Assembly (NCBI RefSeq): GCF_003258315.1
Contig: NZ_CP030032.1
Span: 3,908,501-3,972,500, forward strand
Origin: Bradymonas sediminis
GTDB lineage: Bacteria > Myxococcota_A > Bradymonadia > Bradymonadales > Bradymonadaceae
Length of the DNA stretch: 64,000 nucleotides
Direction of reading: 5' to 3'
Positions 19,586 through 28,164 of the stretch are shown here, one piece after another. Within the stretch, counting starts at the first letter, position 1, and each line of letters starts with the position of its first letter. The notes beneath the pieces were generated by a model. The model saw nothing but the letters and a program-made list of their open reading frames with translations. It did no database searches and was not told the DNA's origin. The translations under genes and the position numbers were made by a program.

Positions 19586-20548
19586 TCACCCCGCCCTTCC
19601 CCCGAGCCAGGCGAGCGCCTGGGCCACCACGCCCGTGTCGGCGCCCAGACCGACGTCGAGCGACGGAGGGAAGAATACGTGCCCGCCGGCATCAATGTGG
19701 TAGGCCTCGAGGTTTGCCGGGGGATTGCTGATGAGCCCGGGGATCGAGCGACCTGGGATCATCGGATCATTTTGACTGGCCAGGAGCAGCGCGGGGATTC
19801 GCAGCTCATCCAGGCGCCGGGTGATGCTCTGCGAGTCATAATAATCCTGGGCGTCGCGAAACCCGAAGCGCGGCACGACGGTCATCGAATCCCAATCGCG
19901 CAGGGTGCGCGCGCGCCGGACCTGCTCAATCGGCGTTATCGCCCGGCCACGCGCGTCGACCTGGGCGTAGATCTGGCGAAGCTCGCGCAGGATATATTCG
20001 CGGTAGATCTTGCGCGCGGGGGCGTCGAGCCAGGCCTGCACCTCGCCGAGCTCAAGCGGCGGGCAGATGGCCGTCACGCCGCGAACGCGCGGGTCACAAC
20101 CATCTTCGGTCGCCAGCGTTAGCGCGACGTGACCGCCCAGGGAAAACCCGATCACCCAGACTTTTTTATAGGCGCTAAATTTCGGGTCCCTGAGCGCCGC
20201 GTGGACATCCGCGGTCAGCCCCGAGTGATAGATATCCTCGCCGCTGCCCGCGCTGCCGCGCAGGCATAGCCGCAGGCAGGAGCGCCCTGCCCGCTCCACC
20301 GCGATCGCCGCGTCGACCAGATACGGGCTCTCGGCGTGCCCGCCGAGCCCGTGGACCAGCACGACCAGCGTATCGGCCCGCGGATGCGCGCGGTAGCGCC
20401 CGTGCAGCCGAACCTCGCCGACCGTCGCGTCCTCGAGCACCGTCGACCAGGCTTCGGCCTCGGGCGCGCGCCGCGGGCGCAGGCGGTGGCGCAACGTCGG
20501 CGCGATGGTCCAGAGATGACCGGCGAGCGTGTGGGAGAGTCGATTCAT
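19586..20548 (-). CDS. Alpha/beta-hydrolase of the YheT/ABHD type
   Basis: A 320-residue alpha/beta-hydrolase. The oxyanion region VLVHGLGGHAESPYL (about 65-80), nucleophile elbow GFSLGGH (about 138-144), acid region near SQNDPMIPG, and catalytic His in DAGGHVFFP (about 290) are all visible. The length and the RGSAGSGEDIYHSG stretch resemble the YheT/UPF0017 (ABHD1/3) group, hydrolases and esterases of unknown bacterial substrate. ATG 20548 is used because GAAGG lies just upstream and homology begins there; an in-frame TTG at 20581 would add 11 residues. No signal peptide is seen. It is convergent with lpd and divergent from the ferredoxin gene. Confidence 0.85.
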   Translation of the reverse strand: MNRLSHTLAGHLWTIAPTLRHRLRPRRAPEAEAWSTVLEDATVGEVRLHGRYRAHPRADTLVVLVHGLGGHAESPYLVDAAIAVERAGRSCLRLCLRGSAGSGEDIYHSGLTADVHAALRDPKFSAYKKVWVIGFSLGGHVALTLATEDGCDPRVRGVTAICPPLELGEVQAWLDAPARKIYREYILRELRQIYAQVDARGRAITPIEQVRRARTLRDWDSMTVVPRFGFRDAQDYYDSQSITRRLDELRIPALLLASQNDPMIPGRSIPGLISNPPANLEAYHIDAGGHVFFPPSLDVGLGADTGVVAQALAWLGGRAG

Positions 20549-20851
20549 GGGCCTTCGCGTGGGTGTTAGGAGGCGTGTCAACTTCGATCAAACGCCTAAT
20601 AGCGCATCGAGCCCGACCTCGCAAAATGACAATCTCCCGCGGGGCGCCCGGGAATCCGCCAAGAATCCCACAAACAAGGCGCTCAACCCGAATATCCCCC
20701 GCAATAGCCTTGACGCAACCCGCCCCGCACGCGTAATAAATTGCACGCGGATTGGACCTGTACGCGGGTCCGAAATCCCACAAAAATTTCCCCTTATCAC
20801 CAGAAGTGCTGCGCCCAGTCCACTTCGCGCGCATAGCATCAGGAGAACTCC
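20549..20851. other. Divergent intergenic region, no gene seen
   Basis: About 300 bases between the alpha/beta hydrolase (minus) and the ferredoxin (plus). It contains the ferredoxin ribosome-binding site AGGAG near 20840. I see no RNA gene, repeat or well-formed hairpin. Confidence 0.4.
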
Positions 20852-21142
20852 ATGACCTTTGTAATCACCGAACCCTGCGAGGGCGTCTGCGACGCCTCAT
20901 GCGTCGAAGTTTGCCCCGTTGACTGCATTCACGGCCCGATCTCCGTCGACGAAATCCAGAGTCTCCAGGCTGCCGGCGAAGAAGCCCAGCTCGCTGGAAT
21001 CCAACTCTATATCGACCCCGATATCTGCATCGACTGCGGCGCCTGCGAGCCGGAATGCCCCGTCGAAGCGATCTTCGAGGAGTGGGATGTGCCGGAAGAG
21101 TGGAGCGACTATACGCTCAAGAACGCCGAGTTCTTCCAATAA
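20852..21142 (+). CDS. Ferredoxin with two iron-sulfur cluster motifs
   Basis: Small electron carrier of 96 residues. Two cysteine clusters are visible: [17 protein letters not shown] (residues 9-25) and [12 protein letters not shown] (about 57-68). The second is a canonical CxxCxxCxxxCP [4Fe-4S] motif. The first has an extra residue between ligands, as in YfhL/FdxA-like 2[4Fe-4S] or 7Fe ferredoxins, so the exact cluster type is open. AGGAG 8 nt before ATG 20852 supports the start. It is monocistronic and ends at a strong bidirectional terminator. The redox partner is not indicated by neighbours. Confidence 0.9.
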   Translation: MTFVITEPCEGVCDASCVEVCPVDCIHGPISVDEIQSLQAAGEEAQLAGIQLYIDPDICIDCGACEPECPVEAIFEEWDVPEEWSDYTLKNAEFFQ

Positions 21143-21195
21143 TTCGGCCGCCGAATTCGGTCGGCTCAACATCGCGTTGAGCGACTGAGAAGACG

Positions 21196-21226
21196 AAAAA
21201 ACACCACCCGCCGGGTGGTGTTTTTT
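21196..21226. terminator. Bidirectional terminator after the ferredoxin gene
   Basis: Perfect 14-bp stem AAAAAACACCACCC / GGGTGGTGTTTTTT with a 3-nt loop (21210-21212). It serves the ferredoxin gene and the convergent beta-helix lipoprotein. Confidence 0.92.
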
Positions 21227-21254
21227 GTTCTTGAGTGGCCTAGACCCGGCCCGA

Positions 21255-23651
21255 CTAGAAGTCGACGCGTTTCCCAAGCCCGTCGACCGTGACGCTTTGC
21301 TCGACGCCGCCGACTGTAATCTTATGCGGGGTGTGCATCACCTTCTGATGCTCGTAGGCCTGCCCCACCGCCCCGCCACTGTCATCGCCGCTCCACTCTG
21401 TGGGACGAATGGTCATCTGGGCGAGGGCGACCTCAAGGTTGCCCTGAGCGTCGAGCGCGCCGCTATAGACCTCCTGTCCGTCGACGTCTTTGATCGAGAC
21501 CGACTCACCGGGCGCACCGCTCAACGCCACGGTCCACTTGACCCGGTAATACGCGCGAATACTCACCCGACGCCACCAAACATCATCGACCGCCGCGCCG
21601 CCCTCAAAGACCGGGTCGATGAGTTCGTGGTCATAGCTCTCGTAGGCCCCGTCAAATACGATGGTGTGGTAGTCGGGATGATCGCCGGTTTTCACCAACT
21701 TCGTGCCAATGAAGGTATGGCGATTGCCGCGCCCATAAGAGTCGCCGAAGCGGATATTCGCCAGGTTCGACACGAGCATATTGTCGATATAAAACGTGGG
21801 GTTATGGTCGGGACGCGTGGCGTGGACACCCTGGGTCACCACCGGCGCGGCGTCGAGGGTCTGGGGGTCCTCGGCGCTGATATTCACATAATTATCCTCA
21901 AAGATCGTGTTGGTGATGGTGGCGTCGCTGAATAGCTCGGTGCCGCGCATGATGGCCCCGTCGCGCGCGCGCCCCACGATGACATTGTCCCGGTAGTGCA
22001 GGTTCTCGCGCACCTGCCCGCCGCCGCCATAATTGGTGATGCGAAACCCGTTGAGCGAATCCATATCGCCCCAGTCTTCGAAATAACGCCGGCTCTCGGT
22101 GCGCACGCTCTCGAGCTGCACGAGGTTCTGCTCCACCGACAGGTCAAGGTGCGCCCAGCCCAAGGCGATGGAGTGATAGCCGCTCAAAAAGATCTTATTT
22201 CTGCGCACCTCGCCGGCTGGCGTGTCGGGCCTGGAGTGCGGCTGGATGGCAAAGGAGTTGGTCGACCAACTGTCAACATAGATCTCATTATCGCGAATCG
22301 AGTTCGCCTGGCGCAGCCCATTTTGCCGGGTGCGTTTGACCAGGTTATGGGCGAATTCGTAGTCATTGGCGATCTCGTTCTGGGCGTTGGAGTCTGTGAT
22401 CTGCACCGGACGCCCACCACCAGAACCGTGGCGATTGAGGATCTCAAAGCCGCGGTCCATAAAGTTATTATGGTGCAGGCGCACGCTATTTTTGGGGTAC
22501 CGCAGGAAAACCGCGAATACCTGGGCTGCCTGGTAGAGCACCGAAACACCTGCAATCTCGACATCACCCACGCCCGACAGATAGATGGCGTGAACGCCGT
22601 TGCTGCCATTATTTCCGACGTGCCCCTCTTCGATGATGCCGTTGAGCACGCGCACGCCCTGCACCTCGTTGGAGCGCGCCCAGATACCGCTGGCGGCGGT
22701 GGCGGCCTGACCGGCGTCGGGGTTCGGCACGGCGACGTTGGCGTAGACGATTCGATGCCCGTTCAGGTCGACGGTCACGTCGCTGGCGGTGATCGCGAGC
22801 GCGGTGCCATCGCTGATAATATCCTCGGTCAACACGTAGGTCGCACCGGCCTGGTCGAGCATATAGGGCGGCCCGGCGAGTTGACCGGGCAACTCAATGA
22901 CCCCGTTGAGGTCACCGGTCTTAAACTCACCGAGGGTCGACACGAGCGTCTCGCCGCTCTCGCCACGCGCGATGCGCCGATAATAATAGGTCGTGTCGGG
23001 TTGCAGCCCACGCAGATGATGCACCTGGGTGAAGAAATAGCGCTCACTCTCGTCAACCGACTCGGTCAACGCGTCAGGCGACGTCCCGTATTCGATCGCG
23101 CCGCGCACCGGCAGCGTCGTCTCGAACGCGATGGTGGCCGAGTGGCTTGACGCATGAAGCCAATCCCCGGCGGGGACAAAATCGAGGGTCTCGCCGGTGT
23201 ATTTCTGCAGGAGCGGCTGGTTGGTCGGGCCAAAATAACTGAGCGCAAATTCGTTGAACGTGTCGTAGAGGGCCTCGGGCGAATAACTCGCCTCAAGCGC
23301 ATCTTTATCGAGCGCCTCGTAGGCCGCGCGCGCTGCGGCGCGCCGCGCTTCGTCGACCTCGAGCGGGTTTTCGCTGCGCACCTCATCGACCGCCCCGCTC
23401 GGATAACCCCCGGCGTCCTCGCCGCCACCCTGGCCATCCTCGCCGCCGATATCCTCGGCATTGGCATCCGGAGAATCCCCCGAATCGCCCAAGTCACCGG
23501 ACTCATCCGCGTCTTGGGAGCCGTTATTTGAAGTAGATATTCCACCGTCCAGGGTACCGCTATCATGCGTGGATTGGTCGCTCCCGCAACCGATCATCAA
23601 CGCGAAGATGGCGATATAGAGTATTTTGGCGGCGATCGGCTTTTGGCTCAT
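21255..23651 (-). CDS. Lipoprotein with fibronectin-like domain and right-handed parallel beta-helix
   Basis: Predicted surface lipoprotein of 798 residues. A signal peptide with lipobox LMIGC precedes a long Ser/Asp/Gly-rich linker (about 20-85). A fibronectin III / purple-acid-phosphatase-N-like module follows (about 150-235; TTLPVRGAIEYGTSPDAL, GLQPDTTYYYRR). From about 260 the sequence has the periodic Asn-rich pattern of a right-handed parallel beta-helix (TDSNAQNEIANDYEFAHN, IRDNEIYVDSW, LHYRDNVIVGRA), as in NosD- or pectate-lyase-type proteins. Such folds bind or cleave polysaccharide; no catalytic residues can be assigned here. ATG 23651 is preferred because GAGGT sits 8 nt upstream, while ATG 23666 has none. 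It is convergent with the ferredoxin gene. Confidence 0.82.
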   Translation of the reverse strand: MSQKPIAAKILYIAIFALMIGCGSDQSTHDSGTLDGGISTSNNGSQDADESGDLGDSGDSPDANAEDIGGEDGQGGGEDAGGYPSGAVDEVRSENPLEVDEARRAAARAAYEALDKDALEASYSPEALYDTFNEFALSYFGPTNQPLLQKYTGETLDFVPAGDWLHASSHSATIAFETTLPVRGAIEYGTSPDALTESVDESERYFFTQVHHLRGLQPDTTYYYRRIARGESGETLVSTLGEFKTGDLNGVIELPGQLAGPPYMLDQAGATYVLTEDIISDGTALAITASDVTVDLNGHRIVYANVAVPNPDAGQAATAASGIWARSNEVQGVRVLNGIIEEGHVGNNGSNGVHAIYLSGVGDVEIAGVSVLYQAAQVFAVFLRYPKNSVRLHHNNFMDRGFEILNRHGSGGGRPVQITDSNAQNEIANDYEFAHNLVKRTRQNGLRQANSIRDNEIYVDSWSTNSFAIQPHSRPDTPAGEVRRNKIFLSGYHSIALGWAHLDLSVEQNLVQLESVRTESRRYFEDWGDMDSLNGFRITNYGGGGQVRENLHYRDNVIVGRARDGAIMRGTELFSDATITNTIFEDNYVNISAEDPQTLDAAPVVTQGVHATRPDHNPTFYIDNMLVSNLANIRFGDSYGRGNRHTFIGTKLVKTGDHPDYHTIVFDGAYESYDHELIDPVFEGGAAVDDVWWRRVSIRAYYRVKWTVALSGAPGESVSIKDVDGQEVYSGALDAQGNLEVALAQMTIRPTEWSGDDSGGAVGQAYEHQKVMHTPHKITVGGVEQSVTVDGLGKRVDF

Positions 23652-23981
23652 CACATTAGACCTCATCGAGTTAAATCAGGATCAGTCAATTTCATCGCCC
23701 AACATTGATGAACGCTCGCAAATGGGCAGTCATTATTCGGGACGATAGGCCACGCGCTCGAAACGCGCGAGTGAGCGGATAGGTACGGATTGATGGCGGC
23801 GAGGTTAACATATTTTGGCCGTATTCCGCCAGTATTTGCGGGCGGATGGCCCAAAGTACTCGCGAAATCTAATGCGGTGTTCATATTATAAAATACGCGA
23901 ATCACAACCTGCCAGCAGTCGATCTACCACTTGGATCTCGCGCCAGAATTCAGCAAAAAGACCGCTCTAGCGAGGGAAATC
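23652..23981. other. Divergent intergenic region, no gene seen
   Basis: About 330 bases between the beta-helix lipoprotein (minus) and the small unknown gene (plus). It is AT-richer than its surroundings (for example CATATTATAAAATACGCG near 23881), which suits promoters, but I cannot assign a defined -10/-35 pair. Confidence 0.4.
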
Positions 23982-24494
23982 ATGACCCTAAATACCCTGC
24001 GCCCCACCGACGACCCCGGGCTTCGTGCGCTCGCCGAGGACACCGAAAAGATGCTCCAGCGCATCGACGCGCTCTGTGAAGCGCTGCAAAAAGAGGTGCG
24101 TGGAGCCAGGGGCGTGGAGGCGGCGAATCGCACGCTCTATGCCGACGACGCGTCGAACTCGCGTGCGATTCCGATCGGGGTTATACTGGCGGACGACGAC
24201 ACGGAAATCATGCGCGCGATTGGGCTGATCGGCACCCACTCCCGCGGGGTAATGTTGGTCGAGGCGAGCGTTAGACGACCCGGCGCGACGCCCGCGCGGG
24301 GTGAGCGATTGGGGGAGGAGCGCGTGGCGCGCGACGCGGCGGCGGAGCCGAAGACCTATTTCAGGTTTCCAGACGATAACGGCGTGTTCTCGCAGGCAAC
24401 CCTGCGCTGCGTAAACGCGGGCAAATCGCGGGCCGACCGCTTGCTTAGCTGCCCGATGGACTCGGGCAGCAATGAAGAACCCGCGCGCTTATGA
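23982..24494 (+). CDS. Hypothetical protein, 170 residues
   Basis: I do not recognise this protein. ATG 23982 has GAGGGA 5-10 nt upstream. Codon third positions are GC-rich like the neighbouring genes, which supports real coding. The N-terminal 45 residues look helical and amphipathic (LAEDTEKMLQRIDALCEAL), and the rest is mixed with no signal peptide or membrane segment. The segment IPIGVILADDDTEIMRAIG has a weak receiver-domain flavour (an ILADD stretch), but no phosphoacceptor layout follows, so I do not assign it. Its stop codon directly abuts the stop codon of the convergent transporter gene at 24489. Confidence 0.55.
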   Translation: MTLNTLRPTDDPGLRALAEDTEKMLQRIDALCEALQKEVRGARGVEAANRTLYADDASNSRAIPIGVILADDDTEIMRAIGLIGTHSRGVMLVEASVRRPGATPARGERLGEERVARDAAAEPKTYFRFPDDNGVFSQATLRCVNAGKSRADRLLSCPMDSGSNEEPARL

Positions 24495-25400
24495 GTCGCT
24501 CAGGGCCGTGCTCGCCACGGCGGCGCCGTTGATCTCAGAGGGCTTTTTTAGCACCCCGAAATAATACATCACCACCGCGCCGGTCCCGAACATAATCAGG
24601 CTATAGACGCCGGGAATTACCGCAAGGTCGCCGCGCTCCAGGATCGAAGTGGCGATGACGATGGCGAGTGTGCCGTTCTGGATGCCGGTCTCAATCGAGA
24701 TGGCGACGGCCTGCGGCGCCTTGAGCTGCAGCAGTCGCGCGCTGGCGTAACCAAGCGACATCATCAGGATATTGAGGGTGCCGGTGACGACGCTCAGTTC
24801 GAGGAAATGGACCTTAATGACCTCGATATTCGCCGCGACCACGCCGCCGAGAATCGCCACGAAGATCACCGTCGAGCCGATGCGCGCCGGGCGCTCCATC
24901 TTGGCGGCGAACGCCGGCTTGAAGCGGCGCACCAACATCCCCAGGCTAATCGGCACCACCGTGATCGCCACGATCTGAAGAATCGTGTCGAGCAGCGGCA
25001 CCGAAAATTGCTGCGCCTCCCCCATAAAGGTATTCATCGAGAAGATCAGGATCAGCGGAATCGTCACCACCACGATGACCCCGCTGATCGCGGTGAGCGT
25101 CACCGAGAGCGCGGCGTCACCGCGCGACACAAAGGTGATCAAATTCGAGGTCACCCCGCCCGGACAACACGCGATCAGCATCAGCCCAACCGCCATCACC
25201 GGGTCAAGCTGAAAGAGGTGCGCCAGGCCAAACGCCACCAACGGCAACAACACGAGCTGGTTCACCAGCCCGACCGCCACCGCCTTCGGGTAAAGCACCA
25301 CCCGCTTAAAATCATCGACCACCAACGAAAGCCCCACCCCAAGCATGATGATAAACAATGCGAGGGGCAAAACCACCGACGTTAAGACGCTCTCTTCCAT
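24489..25400 (-). CDS. Bile acid:sodium symporter (BASS) family transporter
   Basis: Integral membrane protein of 303 residues with about nine or ten hydrophobic helices. The BASS-family signatures are visible: LIACCPGGVTSNLITFVSRGDAALS (crossover helix region, about 78-103) and SIETGIQNGTLAIVIATS near 232-249 (E-x-G-x-Q-N sodium/substrate site). Bacterial members take up organic anions such as pantoate or bile-acid-like compounds with Na+; the substrate here is unknown. ATG 25400 is used; TTG 25418 is an alternative and neither has a good ribosome-binding site. It is the last gene of the minus-strand run that begins at 50092, 96 nt after the MBL hydrolase. Confidence 0.9.
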   Translation of the reverse strand: MEESVLTSVVLPLALFIIMLGVGLSLVVDDFKRVVLYPKAVAVGLVNQLVLLPLVAFGLAHLFQLDPVMAVGLMLIACCPGGVTSNLITFVSRGDAALSVTLTAISGVIVVVTIPLILIFSMNTFMGEAQQFSVPLLDTILQIVAITVVPISLGMLVRRFKPAFAAKMERPARIGSTVIFVAILGGVVAANIEVIKVHFLELSVVTGTLNILMMSLGYASARLLQLKAPQAVAISIETGIQNGTLAIVIATSILERGDLAVIPGVYSLIMFGTGAVVMYYFGVLKKPSEINGAAVASTALSDS

Positions 25401-25496
25401 GACGACGCTCGGGTTCAAGTCATATTTATATGCGTTGCAGAGCGTTTATTATTCGTCGGAAGAGGGGTTGGCGTCAATGGGGGTGGGGGGGCGTAA

Positions 25497-26405
25497 TCAC
25501 AACCGCCCCGCCTCCTTCAACTTCCAATAGCGCATCAACCCGGTCACCGACATAAAGCTGGGGTTGCCGGCCTCGTAGCGGGTGAGGTCGGCCTCGGAGA
25601 CTCCGGCCTTGCGCAGTTGTTCCTGGGTATAGGCGACGAAGTCCGTGGTGACCTCGGCTGGCGCTGCGCCCGCATCGAAATGGGGTTTTATCCACATGGC
25701 CCAGTCGTCGAGGGTGGCCTCGAGGGCGTCGAGGTGCGCCAGCGGCGCGTCGACCGCGCCGAAGTGGGCCAGGTAGAGGTGCGTGGGGTTGAGGTCGCGA
25801 AGGGTCTGGATGGAGCGCTTCCAGGCGTCGACGTCGATGTCTGGCGGCGGGCATGGGGGCACGGGGGGGCCGCCGTGGATCTTGACGCCGGCGACGTCTC
25901 CGGCGAAGACCGCGTCGCCGATCTGGTAGGCGTTGTGGTGAACCGCGTGGCCCGGGGTGTAGTGGACGTCGACCTGGACGCCGCCGAGCGTGAGGCGGTC
26001 GCCCTCATCGACCGCGACCAGCAACTCCGGGTCGATCGGGTGCATCTCGCCCCACAGGGATTCCATCGCGCCCTGGTAGATGCGCTTGGCCGAGTTCCAC
26101 AGCTTCTCGGGGTTCTGCATATGCGCAAGCCCGATCGGATGCACGTAGACCTTGGCGCCGTTCTGGGCGAATTTCCAGGCCGCGCCCGCGTGGTCAAAAT
26201 GGATATGGGTGAGCAGGACGTGGCGCACGTCCTGCCAATCATAACCCTCGGCGGCGATGGCGGTTTTCAAGCCCTCAAAGACCGTCTCAGGCCCGCAGTC
26301 CACCAGGATCAGCCCGTCGTCGGACTCGAGCAAATAGACCGCGATGACCGAGGATTCCCCCATAAAACAGGTGTCGAGTGTTTTAATCGTCGGCTGTGAA
26401 TTCAT
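25497..26405 (-). CDS. MBL-fold metallo-hydrolase
   Basis: A 302-residue metallo-beta-lactamase-fold hydrolase. The di-metal motif THIHFDHAG (about 66-74) gives HxHxDH. A further metal His is in TPGHAVHHN (about 151) and the late His in YLAHFGA (about 214). No signal peptide is present, so it is cytoplasmic. The layout resembles glyoxalase-II-like or lactonase-like hydrolases; the substrate cannot be assigned. The C-terminal helical tail (about 230-302) is long for the family. AGGGAG just before ATG 26405 fixes the start. It lies 49 nt after the AI-2E family transporter and upstream of the BASS transporter. Confidence 0.9.
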   Translation of the reverse strand: MNSQPTIKTLDTCFMGESSVIAVYLLESDDGLILVDCGPETVFEGLKTAIAAEGYDWQDVRHVLLTHIHFDHAGAAWKFAQNGAKVYVHPIGLAHMQNPEKLWNSAKRIYQGAMESLWGEMHPIDPELLVAVDEGDRLTLGGVQVDVHYTPGHAVHHNAYQIGDAVFAGDVAGVKIHGGPPVPPCPPPDIDVDAWKRSIQTLRDLNPTHLYLAHFGAVDAPLAHLDALEATLDDWAMWIKPHFDAGAAPAEVTTDFVAYTQEQLRKAGVSEADLTRYEAGNPSFMSVTGLMRYWKLKEAGRL

Positions 26406-26454
26406 GGTCTCCCTGGTGTGCCTGGGTCACTAAAAACATAGTAAAAACATAAAC

Positions 26455-28164
26455 TTACCCACCCACGGCGCTGCCGTCGCTGCCCGAGGCTTCCTGGGCT
26501 GCGGCCATCTCCTCGGCGGTGAGGCGGTCGCGGATAAATTGGAAGATCTCGAGCAAGATCGAGGTCACCGGCACCGCCAAAAGGGCGCCCACCAGGCCGA
26601 AAGCGCTCTCGCCGGCGAGCAGGGCGAAGATGACGATGACCGGGTGGATATGGGCCGAGTTGCCGATGATCTGGGGGTTCAAGATATTGGCTTCGACGAA
26701 GTGGATAAACATGATCCAGGCGAAGGCCAAAAACGAGGTCCAGAAGCCGGTCATCAGCCCGACCAGCATGATCGGGATCGTCGAGATCACGGTGCCAAAG
26801 ACCGGGATCAACGTCAGCACGCCGGCCAAAAGCGAGAGCATCACGCTGAATTTCACGCCGATGAGCGCCAGCCCGATATAGGTCAGCACCCCGTTGATAA
26901 GACAGATGATCAACTGGCCGCGCACCACGCCCGACAGGCCGCGGTCGATGCGCCGCATCAGGTCGTCGTAGCCTGGGCGATACTCGCCGGGGAGCATATC
27001 GCGGAAGAACCCGTTAAATCGCGGCAAGTCGATCGACATAAAGGCGGCGACCATAAAGGTCAAAATGATCGTGACCAATATCTGGATGATCCCGACGGCC
27101 AGGATATGCGCGTAGCTAATCACCGCGGTGATTCGCTCCTGTGAGGTGCTGACAATGCCCTCGATCATCTGGTTAACCCGGGCCTCCAGGTCAATCAGCG
27201 TGGCCGGCACTGGGGTGGATTCACGCTTATAGTGGTGGCGATTGCCGCGCTGAACGCTCCAGGAGTCGTCGTCGATTCGGGTCACGACGACCTCGCCCTC
27301 GCCCAAGAAAAGCTCAACTTCGCCCTTGTCGCCCGGGACCATGCGCACGACGGCCGAGGGTTGGGCGTCGACAAAAGTCCAACTCCCGTGGGTACCGTAA
27401 TCGGCGAGTTCCTCGGAGGCGGCAGGCTCCGGGACGCCGCGATAGGTGACCTTGGGGCGCGCCTTTTCGGCGGCGGCTTCGCCGCCCGTTTCGGGCAACT
27501 CCGTGCGCACGGTGACGTTCACACCGTTGTCGACCTCAATGATCGTCTCGCCGGTCGACGCGGTCTGTTTGCCCGTCTGTCGGTCCACCTGAAATTTAAT
27601 ATTGGTCGCGCCGCGCGCGCGAGTCAGCGCCAATCCGGTGGCGGTGGCCCGCTGGGTCGCCTCGGTCCAGGCGCTGGCGACGTGCGCTCGCGCCGCGACA
27701 TGCTCGGTGCCCGGCGGCATAATGGGCAAATATTCGCGCACAAAATTCTGTAATTTCTCGTTAATCCCCGGCAGATTCTTCTGGCGGAAATTCGCCACGG
27801 TCTCGGGCACCGTCTCGGCGAATCGCGCCATCTCGTTGAAGAATCGCGGCACCACGACCACGAAGCCAGCCGTCAGAATCCCGAAGAACGCCAGATAAAC
27901 CGTGATCACCGCGACCCAGCGCGGGAAACGCACCGACATGCGCTTGACGATCGGGTTCATCAAATAAGCGATGGCGATCGCGAAGATGAAGGGCAATAAG
28001 ATCCGGTGAAAGAGGACCAGAATCAGGGCCAACAGGCCCATCGTCAGCAACGGCAAAAACAAGCGCCGACTACGGCTCATATGCCGATACCAACGCTTCT
28101 TATTTCCCTGCTTGGACGCAGATTCTTCGGGAGATTGCTCCGGTTCGTTCAATTGCTGGCTCAT
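26455..28164 (-). CDS. AI-2E family (PerM/TerC-like) membrane transporter with a soluble insertion
   Basis: Membrane protein of 569 residues in the AI-2E transporter/PerM family. Two N-terminal helices (about 36-80), a third near 90-108, and the conserved C-terminal multi-helix block (about 345-545; GQLIICLINGVLTYIGLALI, LIPVFGTVISTIPI, NPQIIGNSAHIHPVIVIFALL) are seen. The family is usually 340-400 residues. Here an extra stretch of about 170 residues (about 150-320) rich in Thr/Glu/Val and beta-prone segments sits where the short periplasmic loop should be. Family members export small molecules or ions; the substrate is unknown. Its ATG overlaps the stop of the carA homologue by 4 nt (ATGA), implying translational coupling. 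Confidence 0.88.
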   Translation of the reverse strand: MSQQLNEPEQSPEESASKQGNKKRWYRHMSRSRRLFLPLLTMGLLALILVLFHRILLPFIFAIAIAYLMNPIVKRMSVRFPRWVAVITVYLAFFGILTAGFVVVVPRFFNEMARFAETVPETVANFRQKNLPGINEKLQNFVREYLPIMPPGTEHVAARAHVASAWTEATQRATATGLALTRARGATNIKFQVDRQTGKQTASTGETIIEVDNGVNVTVRTELPETGGEAAAEKARPKVTYRGVPEPAASEELADYGTHGSWTFVDAQPSAVVRMVPGDKGEVELFLGEGEVVVTRIDDDSWSVQRGNRHHYKRESTPVPATLIDLEARVNQMIEGIVSTSQERITAVISYAHILAVGIIQILVTIILTFMVAAFMSIDLPRFNGFFRDMLPGEYRPGYDDLMRRIDRGLSGVVRGQLIICLINGVLTYIGLALIGVKFSVMLSLLAGVLTLIPVFGTVISTIPIMLVGLMTGFWTSFLAFAWIMFIHFVEANILNPQIIGNSAHIHPVIVIFALLAGESAFGLVGALLAVPVTSILLEIFQFIRDRLTAEEMAAAQEASGSDGSAVGG

